A DNA stretch of 29,972 nt, taken from the NCBI GenBank assembly GCA_046732465.1, contig JBKPND010000053.1:1-29972 (forward strand), in the 5' to 3' direction. The stretch comes from DASUPK01 sp046732465. Lineage in GTDB: Bacteria > Actinomycetota > Thermoleophilia > Solirubrobacterales > 70-9. Each line of letters opens with the position of its first letter. The stretch's first letter is position 1. The notes beneath the pieces are model-generated. The model saw only the letters and a program-made list of their open reading frames with translations. It had not been told where the DNA came from and did not search any database. Positions 6,507-13,613 of this stretch are shown here, in pieces. Position numbers and translations under genes: made by a program.

Positions 6507-6995
6507 ATGGGCCGCGAGGACTTCGAGATCGGCGACGGCAGGCCGGAGATCGCCGCTGCCGGCGGGGTGCTCGTGGCGCGGGATGGCGAGGGCACCACCA
6601 GGGTCGTGGTGATCCATCGCCCGAAGTACATGGACTGGTCGCTGCCCAAGGGCAAGCTCGAGGAGGGTGAGAGTTGGGAGGAGGCCGCGCTGCGCGAGGT
6701 CGAGGAGGAGACCGGGTACCGGTGCAAGCCGATCACCGAGCTGCCGCACGTCTCCTATCTGGATCGCAAGTCCCGGCGCAAGCTGGTGCGGTACTGGCTG
6801 ATGGAGCCCCTCGAGGGCGAGTTCGAGCCGCATGGAGAGGTCGACGAGCTGCGCTGGGTGACTCCCGACGAGGCCGACGAGCAGCTCACCTACCCGCACG
6901 ACAAGGAGCTCGTCCACAAGGCGATGCGCCGCCACCGCTGGCGGAGGGTCATGCAGGCCCTGACGCCCTGGTCTCGCCAGCCGTTTCCGGGCTGA
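6507..6995 (+). CDS. Nudix hydrolase, MutT1-like
   Basis: A 162-residue Nudix hydrolase. These Mg2+-dependent enzymes cleave nucleoside diphosphates linked to another moiety, such as oxidised nucleotides or dinucleoside polyphosphates. The Nudix box is complete at about residues 49-71 (GKLEEGESWEEAALREVEEETGY, positions 6651-6719), preceded by the strand MDWSLPKGK. That N-terminal arrangement, with VVVIHRPKYMDWSLPKGK and later ELRWVTPDEA, resembles mycobacterial MutT1, which has an extra phosphoglycerate-mutase-like domain; that domain is absent here. The substrate (8-oxo-dGTP or ApnA type) cannot be decided. It lies directly before msrA, which would fit an oxidative-damage theme, but msrA has a separate promoter. 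Confidence 0.88.
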   Translation: MGREDFEIGDGRPEIAAAGGVLVARDGEGTTRVVVIHRPKYMDWSLPKGKLEEGESWEEAALREVEEETGYRCKPITELPHVSYLDRKSRRKLVRYWLMEPLEGEFEPHGEVDELRWVTPDEADEQLTYPHDKELVHKAMRRHRWRRVMQALTPWSRQPFPG

Positions 6996-7022
6996 TCCGC
7001 CTGGGGAGTAACGAAGCGGGCG

Positions 7023-7028
7023 TAGGAT
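7023..7028 (+). promoter_or_regulatory. -10 box of msrA
   Basis: TAGGAT lies 6 nt before an in-frame TTG (7035) and 51 nt before the preferred GTG start at 7080. Transcription from about 7035 would give a leader of about 45 nt containing GGAAGGAG. Confidence 0.5.
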
Positions 7029-7079
7029 GGACTGTTGAGTACGCAAGTTGGAACTGACTCAGACGGAAGGAGCCGCGCC

Positions 7080-7598
7080 GTGACAGACAACACCGAGACC
7101 GCGATCCTCGCGGGGGGATGCTTCTGGGGGGTGCAGGAACTGCTTCGCAAGCGTGACGGCGTCATCTCCACACGGGTCGGATACACCGGTGGCGAGAACG
7201 CCAACCCGACTTACCGCAACCATCCCGGTCACGCCGAGGCCGTCGAGATCGTCTTCGACCCCGAGCGGATCTCCTACCGGGACATCCTCGAGTTCTTCTT
7301 CCAGATCCACGATCCGACGACCAAGGACCGCCAGGGCAACGACATCGGCTCGAGCTACCGATCCGAGATCTTCTACACGACCGATGAGCAGCGCCGGGTT
7401 GCTGAGGACACGATCGCCGACGTCGACGCCTCCGGCCTCTGGCCCGGCAAGGTCGTCACCGAGGTGAGCGAGGCCGGCCCCTTCTGGGAGGCCGAGCCCG
7501 AGCACCAGGACTATCTGCAGCGCTACCCCGAGGGCTACACGTGTCACTTCCCGCGGCCCGAGTGGAAGCTGCCGCACCGCGAGGTCGCCGCCTCCTAG
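7080..7598 (+). CDS. msrA: Peptide-methionine (S)-S-oxide reductase
   Basis: MsrA reduces the S-epimer of methionine sulfoxide in free and protein-bound methionine, using thioredoxin. The catalytic GGCFWG is at residues 12-17 with the reactive Cys near 14. Other signatures are GYTGGENANPTYRNHPGHAEAVEI, FFFQIHDPTTKDRQGNDIGSSYRS and EPEHQDYLQRYP. The length of 172 residues is normal. GTG at 7080 is preferred because AAGGAG lies 7 nt upstream. An in-frame TTG at 7035 would add 15 residues and sits exactly 6 nt after a TAGGAT box, so a longer leaderless form cannot be excluded. Only one Cys (GYTCHF) is visible near the C-terminus, so recycling may use a simpler disulfide route than in three-Cys MsrA enzymes. 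Confidence 0.95.
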   Translation: MTDNTETAILAGGCFWGVQELLRKRDGVISTRVGYTGGENANPTYRNHPGHAEAVEIVFDPERISYRDILEFFFQIHDPTTKDRQGNDIGSSYRSEIFYTTDEQRRVAEDTIADVDASGLWPGKVVTEVSEAGPFWEAEPEHQDYLQRYPEGYTCHFPRPEWKLPHREVAAS

Positions 7599-7642
7599 CG
7601 CTTCGGCCGGTACGGGCTCCGAGGATCGCACCCGAGCAGAAT

Positions 7643-7679
7643 TGGCGCCTTATTCACCCTCTGGGTGAGTAAGGCGCCA
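7643..7679. repeat. Long 17-bp hairpin after msrA, no T tract
   Basis: A 17-bp stem with a single G:T wobble (TGGCGCCTTATTCACCC against GGGTGAGTAAGGCGCCA) and a TCT loop lies 44 bp after the msrA stop. No T run follows on either strand. It may be a terminator that works without a U tract, an mRNA-stabilising 3' structure or a palindromic regulatory site for the following gene. Confidence 0.75.
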
Positions 7680-7705
7680 GAAGCGCGGACGTCGTCGCTG
7701 CGGGT

Positions 7706-7711
7706 TAGGCT
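7706..7711 (+). promoter_or_regulatory. -10 box of the SHOCT-domain gene
   Basis: TAGGCT lies 13 nt before the ATG at 7725. The expected leader would be only about 6 nt long; a GGGGAG sequence lies next to the ATG. Confidence 0.45.
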
Positions 7712-7724
7712 CCCCCGCGGGGAG

Positions 7725-8468
7725 ATGGGATACCTGATCAAGGCACCGCTGGGGCTCGGGCTGTTCTTCGGCGGAATCATCCTGTTCAACGTAAAGCTCG
7801 TCTCGCTGCTCGAGACCGGGACGTGCGCGTCGGGGAACACGCCGTACCAGATCTCGCAGCCCTGCCCGGCGGGCACCGGCACCGACATCCTCCTGCTGAT
7901 CGCGGGACTCTTCGCCGGACTGATCGGCGCCGGGATCTTCGCCTTCCGCGGCGATCCGCCCTGGAGCCGCGACGGGCGTGGAGGCCGGGCCGGCGGCCTC
8001 AGCTTTGGCCTCTTCGCCTGGGGAATCTTCTTCACGGCGACCGGCGCGACCTCTCTGATCGCCTCGCTCACCAACCAGGCGATCGCGGACTCGAGCGGCG
8101 GCAAGCTCGGCGGCATCATCGTCGGCGGGACCTTCCTCGTGATGGGGGTGCCGGCTCTCCTGATTGCGCTCGCCGGGTTGTTCAAGGGACTGCGCGGGCG
8201 CGACGAGCGACCGCCGGCGATGACCGCGACGGCGGGCGGCATGGGTGGCGGCGGAGTGATGTCGCGGATGAGCGCCGGCCTCGACCAGGCTCGAGCCGCC
8301 CAGCAGCTGACGAGCCGCCTCCCCTGGGGCTCGACGCCCCCCTCCGGCGGTGGTGGCACCTCGGGTCAGATCGCGAAGCTCGAGCGCCTGCAGAAGCTGC
8401 GCGAGTCGGGCGCCCTCACCGACGCCGAGTTCGAGCGCGAGAAGGCGAAGGTCCTCGCCGAGGGCTGA
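7725..8468 (+). CDS. Membrane protein with C-terminal SHOCT domain
   Basis: A 247-residue membrane protein. Four hydrophobic segments are visible: about 9-29 (LGLGLFFGGIILFNVKLV), 53-74 (ILLLIAGLFAGLIGAGIFAF), 93-115 and 128-152. A Gly/Met-rich linker and a SHOCT domain at the extreme C-terminus follow (QIAKLERLQKLRESGALTDAEFEREKAKVL, about 214-244). SHOCT is a short helical domain, common at protein ends, thought to mediate oligomerisation or interaction. Two Cys in the first extracytoplasmic loop (TCASG...QPCPAG) could form a disulfide. The enzymatic function is unknown. ATG at 7725 is chosen over an upstream GTG because it begins directly at the first membrane segment and lies just behind a -10 box. 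Confidence 0.75.
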   Translation: MGYLIKAPLGLGLFFGGIILFNVKLVSLLETGTCASGNTPYQISQPCPAGTGTDILLLIAGLFAGLIGAGIFAFRGDPPWSRDGRGGRAGGLSFGLFAWGIFFTATGATSLIASLTNQAIADSSGGKLGGIIVGGTFLVMGVPALLIALAGLFKGLRGRDERPPAMTATAGGMGGGGVMSRMSAGLDQARAAQQLTSRLPWGSTPPSGGGGTSGQIAKLERLQKLRESGALTDAEFEREKAKVLAEG

Positions 8469-8505
8469 CCTTCGGCGCTCCGTCCCCACCGATTCTGCTG
8501 AGCGG

Positions 8506-8511
8506 CATAAT
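8506..8511 (+). promoter_or_regulatory. Possible -10 box of the RTX-like gene
   Basis: CATAAT is the closest match to the housekeeping TATAAT in this AT-poor region. It lies 83 nt before the ATG at 8595 of a gene with a good ribosome binding site. No clear -35 box is visible. Confidence 0.35.
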
Positions 8512-8594
8512 GCGCGGCGTCGGCAGCGGATGCCGAGCGGTGCGGCCAGTGCTCCCCACGAGTTCCGCCCGTCGAGGTGAGACAGGAGGTCTCG

Positions 8595-9326
8595 ATGCAC
8601 GCCAGAGGCGTGACCATTGCGGTGATTTGCGCGGTCACCTTGGTGGTGGGAGCCGCCACCGCCCAGGCATTCAAGTTGGTGGGGACGAAGGCGGGCAACC
8701 TGCTCGTCGGATCGAAGGGACCCGACCGTCTGCTGGGCAAGGGAGGCGGCGATCTGATCAAGGGCATGGGCGGCAACGACCGCCTCAGCGGCGGCAAGGG
8801 CCGCGACCTCCTGAACGGCGGGCCGGGAGCGGACCGGCTGGTCGCCGGGCCGGGCAGGGACGGCATCAAGGCCGCCGACGGCAGGGCGGATCGGCTGATC
8901 GACGGTGGTCCCGGCACGAACGCCTGCGTGATCGACATTCCCGCCGACCTGCCGGTCATCCGTAACTGCGGCGCAATCCGACTTCCCTCGGCGGCGCCCG
9001 GTGGTGGCGGTGGAGGTGGCGGGGGAGGCGGCGGTGGCGGCGGAACCGTCGACCCGAAGTCGCTCCAGGTGACCAGCGCCCAGGGGCTGACCTGCGTACC
9101 GCTGCTCGGCTGCTTGTTCACGATCACCGGCGAGGGTGCCGACGCCCTGGCCGGCACGGTGACCGCCGGTGGCGGGGTCACCTCGGTCACCGGCACCGCG
9201 GTGAACGACATGGTCTTGGGCACATGGGTCGCAACCGGGACGTACAACTGCGCGTCGGGCGCCACCGGTTGGCTGGTGGTCACTTTCGGCGCCAAGAGCA
9301 CTCCCCAGATCCCGGTCCAGTGCTGA
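8595..9326 (+). CDS. Secreted RTX-like calcium-binding repeat protein with polyglycine linker
   Basis: A 243-residue exported protein. A signal peptide (MHARGVTIAVICAVTLVVG..., cleavage likely after ATAQA near residue 23) precedes RTX-type glycine/aspartate nonapeptide repeats at about 30-105, for example GPDRLLGKGGGDLIKGMGG and GGPGADRL. Such repeats build a calcium-binding beta-roll. An uninterrupted run of 15 Gly (about 137-151) then links to a C-terminal beta-rich domain with cysteine pairs (CVPLLGC; YNC...VQC at the very end). The ATG is chosen because AGGAGG lies 5 nt upstream. RTX proteins are usually secreted by type I systems without a cleaved signal; here a Sec signal is present, as is common for Gram-positive surface versions. 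The role is unknown. Confidence 0.8.
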   Translation: MHARGVTIAVICAVTLVVGAATAQAFKLVGTKAGNLLVGSKGPDRLLGKGGGDLIKGMGGNDRLSGGKGRDLLNGGPGADRLVAGPGRDGIKAADGRADRLIDGGPGTNACVIDIPADLPVIRNCGAIRLPSAAPGGGGGGGGGGGGGGGTVDPKSLQVTSAQGLTCVPLLGCLFTITGEGADALAGTVTAGGGVTSVTGTAVNDMVLGTWVATGTYNCASGATGWLVVTFGAKSTPQIPVQC

Positions 9327-9380
9327 CTGGATGAGCAATTCCACGACCACGCGCACGCGGCCGTGGAATCACTCATCTAG
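9327..9380. terminator. Long imperfect hairpin after the RTX-like gene
   Basis: A stem of 17 bp (including one G:T pair) interrupted by a 2-nt CA/CA mismatch (9327-9345 with 9362-9380) begins directly at the stop codon. There is no T tract. It probably acts as a 3' end or transcription-blocking structure before the amine oxidase promoter. Confidence 0.5.
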
Positions 9381-9408
9381 CGCTCAGCGGGGGCAGCGCC
9401 ACCCTCGA

Positions 9409-9414
9409 TAGCGT
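9409..9414 (+). promoter_or_regulatory. -10 box of the amine oxidase-amidase operon (leaderless type)
   Basis: TAGCGT followed by 7 nt and the GTG start at 9422. No Shine-Dalgarno sequence lies between them. Confidence 0.5.
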
Positions 9415-9421
9415 CCTGCGC

Positions 9422-10798
9422 GTGCCCGCCGCTCCCGGACGACGAGAGGCAGATGTGATCGTCGTGGGCGCGGGCCTGGCGGGTCTGGTCGCGGCCAGGC
9501 AGCTGGTCGCCGCGGGGCGGGACGTGCTCGTGGTCGAGGCGCGCGATCGCGTCGGCGGCCGCACCGCGAACGCCTCGATCGGCGCGGGCAAGGTGACCGA
9601 GATGGGCGGCCAGTGGGTCGGGCCGACCCAGGATCGCGTGCTCGCCCTGGCCGAGGAGCTCGGCGTCGAGACGTTCCCCACCTATCACGAGGGCCGCAAC
9701 CTGCTCGAGCTGGGTGGCAGAGTCCGCCGGTACAAGGGCACGATCCCCCGGCTCGCCCCACACGTCCTTTTCGACGTCCAGCGTGCGCTTCGAAAGGTCC
9801 GGCGGGCCGCTCGGCGAGTGCCGCCGGATGCCCCATGGACGGCGCCCAAGGCGGCGGAGCTCGATTCGCAGACACTGGCCAGCTGGGTGCGCAAGGCGTC
9901 GCGGACGAAGAAGGCGCGCCGCCTGCTCGAAGTCGCGATCGGCACCGTCATGGGGACGGGGACGGCGGAGCTCTCGGCCCTCTGGATGCTCTCCTACGTC
10001 AGCTCGGCCGGGAGCTTCGACGCGTTGGTCGACGTCGAGGGCGGGGCACAGCAGGACCGCTTCGTCGGCGGCTCGCATCGGCTTTCGCAGCGGCTCGCCG
10101 AGGCGCTGGGGGAGGGGCTGGTGCTGGAAGCGCCGGTGCGGCGGATCGCCCAGGACGGCGGCGGCCTCGACGTCGAGGCCGACGGCTTCCAGGCTCGCGC
10201 GCACCGCGTGGTCGTGGCGGTGCCGCCACCCCTCGCGGCGCGGATCTCGTTCGCGCCCTCGCTCGGCGGGCGGCGTGACCAGCTCACGCAGCGGATGGCG
10301 AACGGGGCGCTGACCAAATGCGCCGCCGTCTACCCCGAGCCGTTTTGGCGCGATCAGGGCCTGAGCGGCCAGGCGGTGAGCGACGGCGGCCCCGTGACGA
10401 CCACCTTCGACAACTCCCCACCGGACGGCAGTCCCGGAGTGCTGCTGGGCTTCATCGCCGGAGCGGAAGCGATCCGCCACGCCCGCCGCTCGGAGGCAGA
10501 TCGGCGCCGAGCCGTGCTGGAGTCCTTCGAGCGGCTCTTCGGCGAGCAGGCGGCCAAGCCCGGGATCTACCTGGAGACGGCCTGGGCGGAGGAGGAGTGG
10601 AGCCGCGGCGGGCCGGTCTGCTCCTTCGCGCCGGGAGCGCTCGTCCCCTATGGCGAGGCGCTGCGGCAGCCGGCGGGGCGGGTCCACTGGGCCGGGGCCG
10701 AGACCGCGACGGTCTGGTGCGGCTACATGGAGGGCGCGGTCCGCTCCGGAGAACGGGCGGCCGAGGAGGTTCTCGATGCGGAAGGATGGCGCCTGTGA
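9422..10798 (+). CDS. Flavin monoamine oxidase family protein
   Basis: A 458-residue FAD-dependent amine oxidase of the MAO type, which oxidises primary or secondary amines to imines with release of H2O2. The N-terminal FAD-binding motif VIVVGAGLAGLVAA (about 13-26) is followed by VVEARDRVGGRT. The C-terminal FAD motif aligns closely with animal MAO: PYGEALRQPAGRVHWAGAETATVWCGYMEGAVRSGERAAEEVL (10648-10776). The Cys that binds FAD covalently in MAO (GGC before the YFPPG loop) is replaced here by Pro (GGPVCSFAPG), so FAD is probably bound non-covalently. The GTG start lies just behind a -10 box and places the FAD motif at the usual distance. The stop overlaps the amidase start (GTGA), so both enzymes may serve one amine or amide pathway. 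Confidence 0.88.
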   Translation: MPAAPGRREADVIVVGAGLAGLVAARQLVAAGRDVLVVEARDRVGGRTANASIGAGKVTEMGGQWVGPTQDRVLALAEELGVETFPTYHEGRNLLELGGRVRRYKGTIPRLAPHVLFDVQRALRKVRRAARRVPPDAPWTAPKAAELDSQTLASWVRKASRTKKARRLLEVAIGTVMGTGTAELSALWMLSYVSSAGSFDALVDVEGGAQQDRFVGGSHRLSQRLAEALGEGLVLEAPVRRIAQDGGGLDVEADGFQARAHRVVVAVPPPLAARISFAPSLGGRRDQLTQRMANGALTKCAAVYPEPFWRDQGLSGQAVSDGGPVTTTFDNSPPDGSPGVLLGFIAGAEAIRHARRSEADRRRAVLESFERLFGEQAAKPGIYLETAWAEEEWSRGGPVCSFAPGALVPYGEALRQPAGRVHWAGAETATVWCGYMEGAVRSGERAAEEVLDAEGWRL

Positions 10799-12210
10799 CC
10801 CCGGCGCCGACCACTGAGGACGAGGTCGCTTTCGCGGGCGCCGCGCGGATCGCGGAGATGGTCCGCGCCAAGGAGGTCTCGCCGGGCGAGCTGGTCGAGC
10901 TCTACCTGGGACGCATCGCGCGAATCGAACCGAAGCTGAACGCCTTCCGTGTCGTTCTCGGCGAGCAGGCGCGCGCGGACGCCAAGCGGGCCGAGGAGCG
11001 GCTCGCCGACGGCGAGGAGGCGCCGCTGCTCGGGGTGCCGGTCGCGATCAAGGACAACGTCGACTATGCGGGCGAGGTCACCACTCACGGCACGGCCGCC
11101 TACGGCGACCCCGCCACGGAGGATGGCCTGGTCGTCCGCAGGCTGCGCGACGCGGGCGCCGTGATCCTCGGCAAGACCAACCTGCCCGAGCTCGCCATCT
11201 ACGGGTTCACGGAGAGCCCCACGTGGGGCGATACCCGCAACCCCTGGGACCCGTCGCGGACCACCGGCGGCTCGAGCGGGGGCAGCGGGGCCGCGGTCGC
11301 GGCGGGAATGAGCGCGATCGCCCACGCCACTGACGGCGCAGGCTCGATCCGCTACCCGTCCGCCTTCTGCGGCCTCTTCGGCCTGAAGCCGCAGCGGAAC
11401 CGGATCTCGCTCTGGCCCGACCGCGAGCACTGGTACGGGCTCTCGGTCTCGGGCTGCGTCAGCCGGACGGTGATGGACACGGCGCTCTATCTGGACGTCA
11501 TGAGCGGGTCGGAGAAGGGTGACTTCGAGTCCCCGCCTCCGTTGGAGCGGCAACTCGTCGAGGCGGCGCGCACCCCACCGGGCAGGCTGAGGATCGCCTG
11601 CACGACTAAGACTGCAACGCCGGTGAAGAAGGCGCCCGAGGTCCTGGCCGCTTACCACGAGACGATCGAACTGCTCCGGTCCCTCGGGCACGAGGTGACG
11701 GAGGCCGCGCCGCCCTACAGCAGCGCCCGAAACGACTTCTTCCCGATGTACTTCCGCGGGATCCGCGACGAGGCGCTCACCCTGCCGCATCCGGAGAGGC
11801 TGTCGGAACAGACCAGGGGCTTCGTGCGGCTCGGCCGCCTGTTCAGCGATCGCAAGATGAGCAAGGTGAGGGACCGGCTGCCTGGCGCCACCGCGAAGAT
11901 CCAGGCGTTCTTCCGCGACTACGACCTGCTGCTCACGCCCGCCACCGCGCAGCCGCCCTTCGAGGTCGGGAAGCTGCTCGGCAAGGGCGCGCTCCGGACC
12001 ATGAACGCGATGGCCAACATCTATCCGTACGGGTTCCGCTGGAACTACACGGGCCAGCCCGCTGCGGCGATCCCCGCCGGCTTCACCGACTCCGGCCTGC
12101 CCCGCTCGGTGATGCTGGTGGCCCGGCCGAACCGCGAGGACGTGCTGGTCTCGGTCGGCGCGCAGCTCGAGGCCGAGCGGCCCTGGGCCGACCGGACGCC
12201 GGACGTCTGA
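10795..12210 (+). CDS. Amidase (amidase signature family)
   Basis: An amidase-signature hydrolase of 471 residues that splits carboxamides to acid and ammonia, or a related amide. The Ser-cisSer-Lys triad is visible: Lys86 in GVPVAIKDN, the cis Ser in TTGGSSGGSGAAVAAG (about 157-172) and the nucleophile Ser184 in DGAGSIRYPSAFCGLFGLKP. The C-terminal substrate region (LLTPATAQPPF, NYTGQPAAAIPAGF) is also canonical. The GTG at 10795 gives a 4-bp overlap with the amine oxidase stop and has AAGGA 8 nt upstream; an ATG at 10786 would add three residues and is possible. The substrate cannot be predicted. Coupling to an amine oxidase suggests nitrogen recovery from amines and amides. Confidence 0.9.
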   Translation: MTPAPTTEDEVAFAGAARIAEMVRAKEVSPGELVELYLGRIARIEPKLNAFRVVLGEQARADAKRAEERLADGEEAPLLGVPVAIKDNVDYAGEVTTHGTAAYGDPATEDGLVVRRLRDAGAVILGKTNLPELAIYGFTESPTWGDTRNPWDPSRTTGGSSGGSGAAVAAGMSAIAHATDGAGSIRYPSAFCGLFGLKPQRNRISLWPDREHWYGLSVSGCVSRTVMDTALYLDVMSGSEKGDFESPPPLERQLVEAARTPPGRLRIACTTKTATPVKKAPEVLAAYHETIELLRSLGHEVTEAAPPYSSARNDFFPMYFRGIRDEALTLPHPERLSEQTRGFVRLGRLFSDRKMSKVRDRLPGATAKIQAFFRDYDLLLTPATAQPPFEVGKLLGKGALRTMNAMANIYPYGFRWNYTGQPAAAIPAGFTDSGLPRSVMLVARPNREDVLVSVGAQLEAERPWADRTPDV

Positions 12211-12220
12211 CCTGATGCGA

Positions 12221-12252
12221 GGGTGCTCCGAGGCGTAGCCGAGGAGCAACCC
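12221..12252. terminator. Hairpin between convergent amidase and MBL hydrolase genes
   Basis: GGGT/ACCC plus GCTCC/GGAGC pair around one bulged A, with an inner GGC-GTA-GCC hairpin. It fills the 45-bp gap between two convergent stop codons and could end transcription from both sides. There is no T tract. Confidence 0.45.
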
Positions 12253-12255
12253 GTA

Positions 12256-13131
12256 TTACGCGATGCCGACCCGGGCGGGGACGCCGATCTCCAGCTCCTG
12301 GGTCTCCGCGGCCATCTCGACGGAACCGTTCGTGCCGCCGAGCTCGCTCCAGCGCTCCTGGGCGGTCTCGTGGAAGCGATCGAGGAAGTCGTCGGAGTGG
12401 AGCGGGTCGTGATGGAAGAGCAGCAGGCGCCGGGCGTCGACCCGGCGGGCGAAGGTGAGCGTGTCGGTGAGCTTGGAGTGGCCCCAGCCGACGTGCTCGG
12501 GGTACTCCTCGTCCGTGTACTGGCAGTCGTGGATCAGCAGGTCTGCGTCGCGGGCGAGGTCGAAGCCCGAGATCCACTCCGGCTCGAGGGTCTCGAGCGC
12601 CGCGCCCAGTCCGGGCTCGTGGTCCGAGATGTAGGTGAGGGTCGTGTCGCCGTCGGTTATCCGGTAGCCGAGCGTCGGCCCGCGGTGGGTGACGGCCTCG
12701 GCGCGGATCTTGGCGGGACCGATCTCCCACTCCGTCGCCGGCGTGTCGCGGAAGTTGACGTCACAGGGCAGCTCGCGGACCTCGACGGGGGAGAGGGGCG
12801 CGGAGATGTAGCGCGCGATCCGCTCCTCGAGCGAGGCCTCGGGTGAGGATGGGCCCCAGATCGTGATTTCCGACTCCGATCGGAAGCACGGCGCGAAGAA
12901 CATCAACCCCTGGATGTGGTCGAGGTGCAGGTGGGTGAGCAGGATGTTCACCTTCGGCAGCTCCCTGGCGATGCCGACGCCGAGGCTGCGGATGCCGGTG
13001 CCGGCGTCGATGATCAGGGTCGACCCGTCGGAGAGCTCGAGCTCGACGCAGGAGGTGTTGCCGCCGTAGCGGTTCATCTCGGGTCCCGGAGCCGGGACCG
13101 AGCCGCGCGCCCCCCACACTTTGAGCTTCAT
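12256..13131 (-). CDS. MBL-fold metallo-hydrolase, PhnP/RNase Z-like
   Basis: A 291-residue metallo-beta-lactamase-fold hydrolase of the branch including RNase Z, PhnP and cyclic-nucleotide phosphodiesterases. It begins MKLKVWGARGSVPAPG, as such proteins do, followed by the complete metal motif THLHLDHIQG (His67, His69, Asp71, His72). Later come EAVTHRGPTLGYRI with a metal His, TYISDHEPG with the bridging Asp, LLIHDCQYTDEEYP, GWGHS and LFHHDPLHSD. All expected metal ligands are present, so it should be an active di-metal phosphodiesterase-like hydrolase; the substrate is unknown. A GAGAGG sequence lies upstream of the ATG, with TATACG further upstream as a possible -10 box. The PAS gene lies 42 bp upstream on the same strand. 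Confidence 0.85.
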   Translation of the reverse strand: MKLKVWGARGSVPAPGPEMNRYGGNTSCVELELSDGSTLIIDAGTGIRSLGVGIARELPKVNILLTHLHLDHIQGLMFFAPCFRSESEITIWGPSSPEASLEERIARYISAPLSPVEVRELPCDVNFRDTPATEWEIGPAKIRAEAVTHRGPTLGYRITDGDTTLTYISDHEPGLGAALETLEPEWISGFDLARDADLLIHDCQYTDEEYPEHVGWGHSKLTDTLTFARRVDARRLLLFHHDPLHSDDFLDRFHETAQERWSELGGTNGSVEMAAETQELEIGVPARVGIA

Positions 13132-13173
13132 CTGGTTCTCACACCACCTCTCTCTTTCCCCAGCGTATAGGGC

Positions 13174-13581
13174 CTAACCCGAGTCCTCTGTGTTGTTCGT
13201 CCTCGCCCAGAAGAAGATCATCGCCCCCTCCTGGCCGCCCTCGGCGACGATCGGGAGGGCCGTCGACTCGATCTCGTACTCCTCGCCGGTCACCGACCGC
13301 ACCTCGAAGCGGCCGTGGGCGGGGCGGCCCTGGCGGAGCGCCTGCGTGGTCGGCAGCTCCTCGATCGGGATCGGATCGCCGTTGGTGCCGAACGGCCCGA
13401 CGGCGTGGCTCCACTCGTCCGCGGACATGTGGCCCTGCTCCTCGAATGAGATCCCGAGCAGGGCGCCGGCGGCCTCGTTGTAGAAGACCAGCGCGCCGCT
13501 CTCGTCGACGAGGAAGGCGGGCGTGGAGAGGCTGGTGAGGAAATTCCGAGCCAGGATCAGCTCGAGCGGCTTCTGAGCCAT
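13174..13581 (-). CDS. Single-domain PAS protein
   Basis: A 135-residue protein that is essentially one PAS domain (about 8-120). It has the characteristic LSTPAFLVDESGALVFYNEAAGALLG start, the GRPAHGRFEVRSVTGEEYEIESTALPI core and a final AMIFFWAR strand. PAS domains sense small ligands, redox state or light, or mediate protein contacts; here no kinase, cyclase or DNA-binding domain is attached, so it would act through a partner. No flavin- or haem-binding Cys/His can be assigned safely. ATG at 13581 is preferred over a TTG three codons upstream because GGGAG lies at a usable distance. It is divergent from the secreted propeller-like gene, with 32 bp between starts, and followed by the MBL hydrolase on the same strand. 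Confidence 0.78.
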   Translation of the reverse strand: MAQKPLELILARNFLTSLSTPAFLVDESGALVFYNEAAGALLGISFEEQGHMSADEWSHAVGPFGTNGDPIPIEELPTTQALRQGRPAHGRFEVRSVTGEEYEIESTALPIVAEGGQEGAMIFFWARTNNTEDSG

Positions 13582-13598
13582 TGCGCACAAGTCTCCCG

Positions 13599-13604
13599 TA
13601 TGCT
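13599..13604 (+). promoter_or_regulatory. Possible -10 box of the secreted propeller-like gene
   Basis: TATGCT followed by 9 nt and the ATG at 13614, giving a leader of about 2 nt. It lies inside the 32-bp divergent region shared with the PAS gene. Confidence 0.4.
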
Positions 13605-13613
13605 CGCCGCCGC

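Noticed and set aside
10318..10785. N-terminal extension of the amidase frame through the amine oxidase gene
   Set aside because: It is an alternative frame of the oxidase gene; amidase similarity begins only after 10795.
9422..12210. IaaM/IaaH auxin biosynthesis pair
   Set aside because: The oxidase is shorter than IaaM and its C-terminal motif is that of monoamine oxidases; the amidase signature is not specific. Kept only as an analogy.
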